This document shows, piece by piece, positions 15,828 to 16,438 of a stretch of 16,438 bases of DNA. Source of the stretch: DATJLQ01 sp035509415 (GTDB lineage Bacteria; Pseudomonadota; Alphaproteobacteria; JACZXZ01); the NCBI GenBank assembly GCA_035509415.1, contig DATJLQ010000124.1, forward strand, positions 1 through 16,438. The letters run 5' to 3'. Made by a program: the position numbers and the translations under genes. The notes under the pieces were generated by a model, which worked only from the letters and a program-made list of their open reading frames with translations, searched no databases and was not told where the DNA came from. The stretch's first letter is position 1, and every line of letters begins with the position of its first letter.

Positions 15828-16438
15828 ATGATCTTCTTTCGCCGCTTCGCCGAGGGTCGGCTGCCGCTCGGGCGCATCGAGGCGTTCAGCGACGGCGTGT
15901 TCGCGATCATCGTGACGCTCCTGGTGCTCGACCTCAAGGTGCCGCACCTCGCGCATCCGACCAGCGTTGCCGAGCTCGCGCGCGGACTCGTGGCCCTCCT
16001 GCCCGCGTTCCTGAGCTGGCTCATCAGCTTCGTGATCGTGTGCAAGTTCTGGCTCAACCACCACCACATAATCGGGCTCGCGCGCCACGCGGATTACGGC
16101 ATGGTGTGGCTCAACTCGATCTTTCTCATGGGCCAGGCCTTCATTCCGTTTCCGACCGCGGTGCTCGGCGATTACGCGGCGAACCCGCTGGCGGCGAGCC
16201 TCTTCGGCTGCGTGTTCGCGCTCAACACGGTGCTGTTCATCCTGTTGCGCGCCTACATCCTGCGCCGGCTCGCGAAGCCCGAGCTCGCGGCCCAAGAGGA
16301 GCCGGAATCGCTGATCAAATATTCGATCGGGCCGGTCTCGTACTTGATCGGCGCCGCGGCCGCCTGGGCCAGCATCTACGCGGCGTTCGTCGTCTATATG
16401 ATCACGCCCTTCTTCTACATAACACCCCACGTGAAGCC
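15828..16438 (+). CDS. TMEM175-family (DUF1211) potassium channel-like membrane protein, 3' end cut off
   Basis: The frame is open to the window edge, giving at least 203 residues without a stop. GRIEAFSDGVFAIIVTLLVL in the first helix carries the R-x3-FSD signature of bacterial and lysosomal TMEM175 potassium channels, and FWLNHHHIIGLARHADY is the other conserved segment. Five to six membrane helices are visible. Bacterial members normally have one six-helix repeat of about 200 residues and assemble as tetramers, so little is probably missing. The ATG at 15828 is preceded by a weak GGGACGAG and lies 32 bases after cobT, so it may be co-transcribed with cobC-cobT. There is no obvious functional link to cobalamin. 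Channel activity is inferred from family. Confidence 0.85.
   Translation, partial: MIFFRRFAEGRLPLGRIEAFSDGVFAIIVTLLVLDLKVPHLAHPTSVAELARGLVALLPAFLSWLISFVIVCKFWLNHHHIIGLARHADYGMVWLNSIFLMGQAFIPFPTAVLGDYAANPLAASLFGCVFALNTVLFILLRAYILRRLAKPELAAQEEPESLIKYSIGPVSYLIGAAAAWASIYAAFVVYMITPFFYITPHVK

Overview
The window is high-GC DNA (visibly about two thirds G+C or more) with strong G/C third-position bias, so nearly every real gene has long open shadow frames opposite it. Gene content and style suggest an alphaproteobacterium, perhaps Rhodospirillales- or Rhizobiales-like: cobalamin genes of the aerobic naming scheme (bluB, cobD, cobC, cobT), a proteobacterial-length ThiC with a TPP riboswitch, a GT9 glycosyltransferase and an OmpR/TctE-type two-component system. 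I see no rRNA, tRNA, CRISPR array, transposase or phage gene. The region reads as chromosomal housekeeping and accessory metabolism. No stretch over 300 bases lacks a gene.

Left part (11-6185, all on the minus strand, read right to left): a secreted trypsin-like protease with a peptidoglycan-binding domain, a cyclophilin-like (TM1367-type) protein, then a tight block of a creatininase-family amidohydrolase, an NMT1/THI5-like substrate-binding protein, an ABC ATPase, an ABC permease and a GT9 glycosyltransferase. Spacings in this block run from a 4-base overlap to 29 bases. A candidate promoter (4639-4667) in front of the creatininase gene suggests the five-gene block is its own transcription unit for uptake and amide hydrolysis of a small, probably pyrimidine-like, molecule.

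Middle (6186-9543): a divergent intergenic region carries an 8+8 base palindrome and a good sigma-70-like promoter. It is followed on the plus strand by a response regulator and its sensor histidine kinase, which face away from the protease gene. Converging on the kinase, 9 bases away, is a minus-strand gene for an unassigned protein whose motifs resemble a divergent ATP-grasp enzyme.

Right part (9646-15795): cofactor synthesis. bluB (lower ligand 5,6-dimethylbenzimidazole), thiC (thiamin pyrimidine) behind a TPP riboswitch, and cobD are on the minus strand. cobC and cobT are divergent on the plus strand and overlap by 4 bases. BluB and CobT make and activate the lower ligand, while CobC and CobD make and attach the aminopropanol linker, so most of cobalamin nucleotide-loop assembly is here; cobP/cobU and cobS are not in the window. 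The window ends inside a TMEM175-type potassium channel gene.

Most notable beyond routine annotation are the ATP-grasp-like protein of unknown function with tandem repeats before its start, the creatininase plus THI5-like transporter pairing, a perfect AT-rich palindrome inside the 5' end of cobC, an unusual palindromic element between thiC and bluB, and a possible Shine-Dalgarno-masking hairpin that would give the TPP riboswitch a translational output. I found no convincing wholly new multi-gene system.
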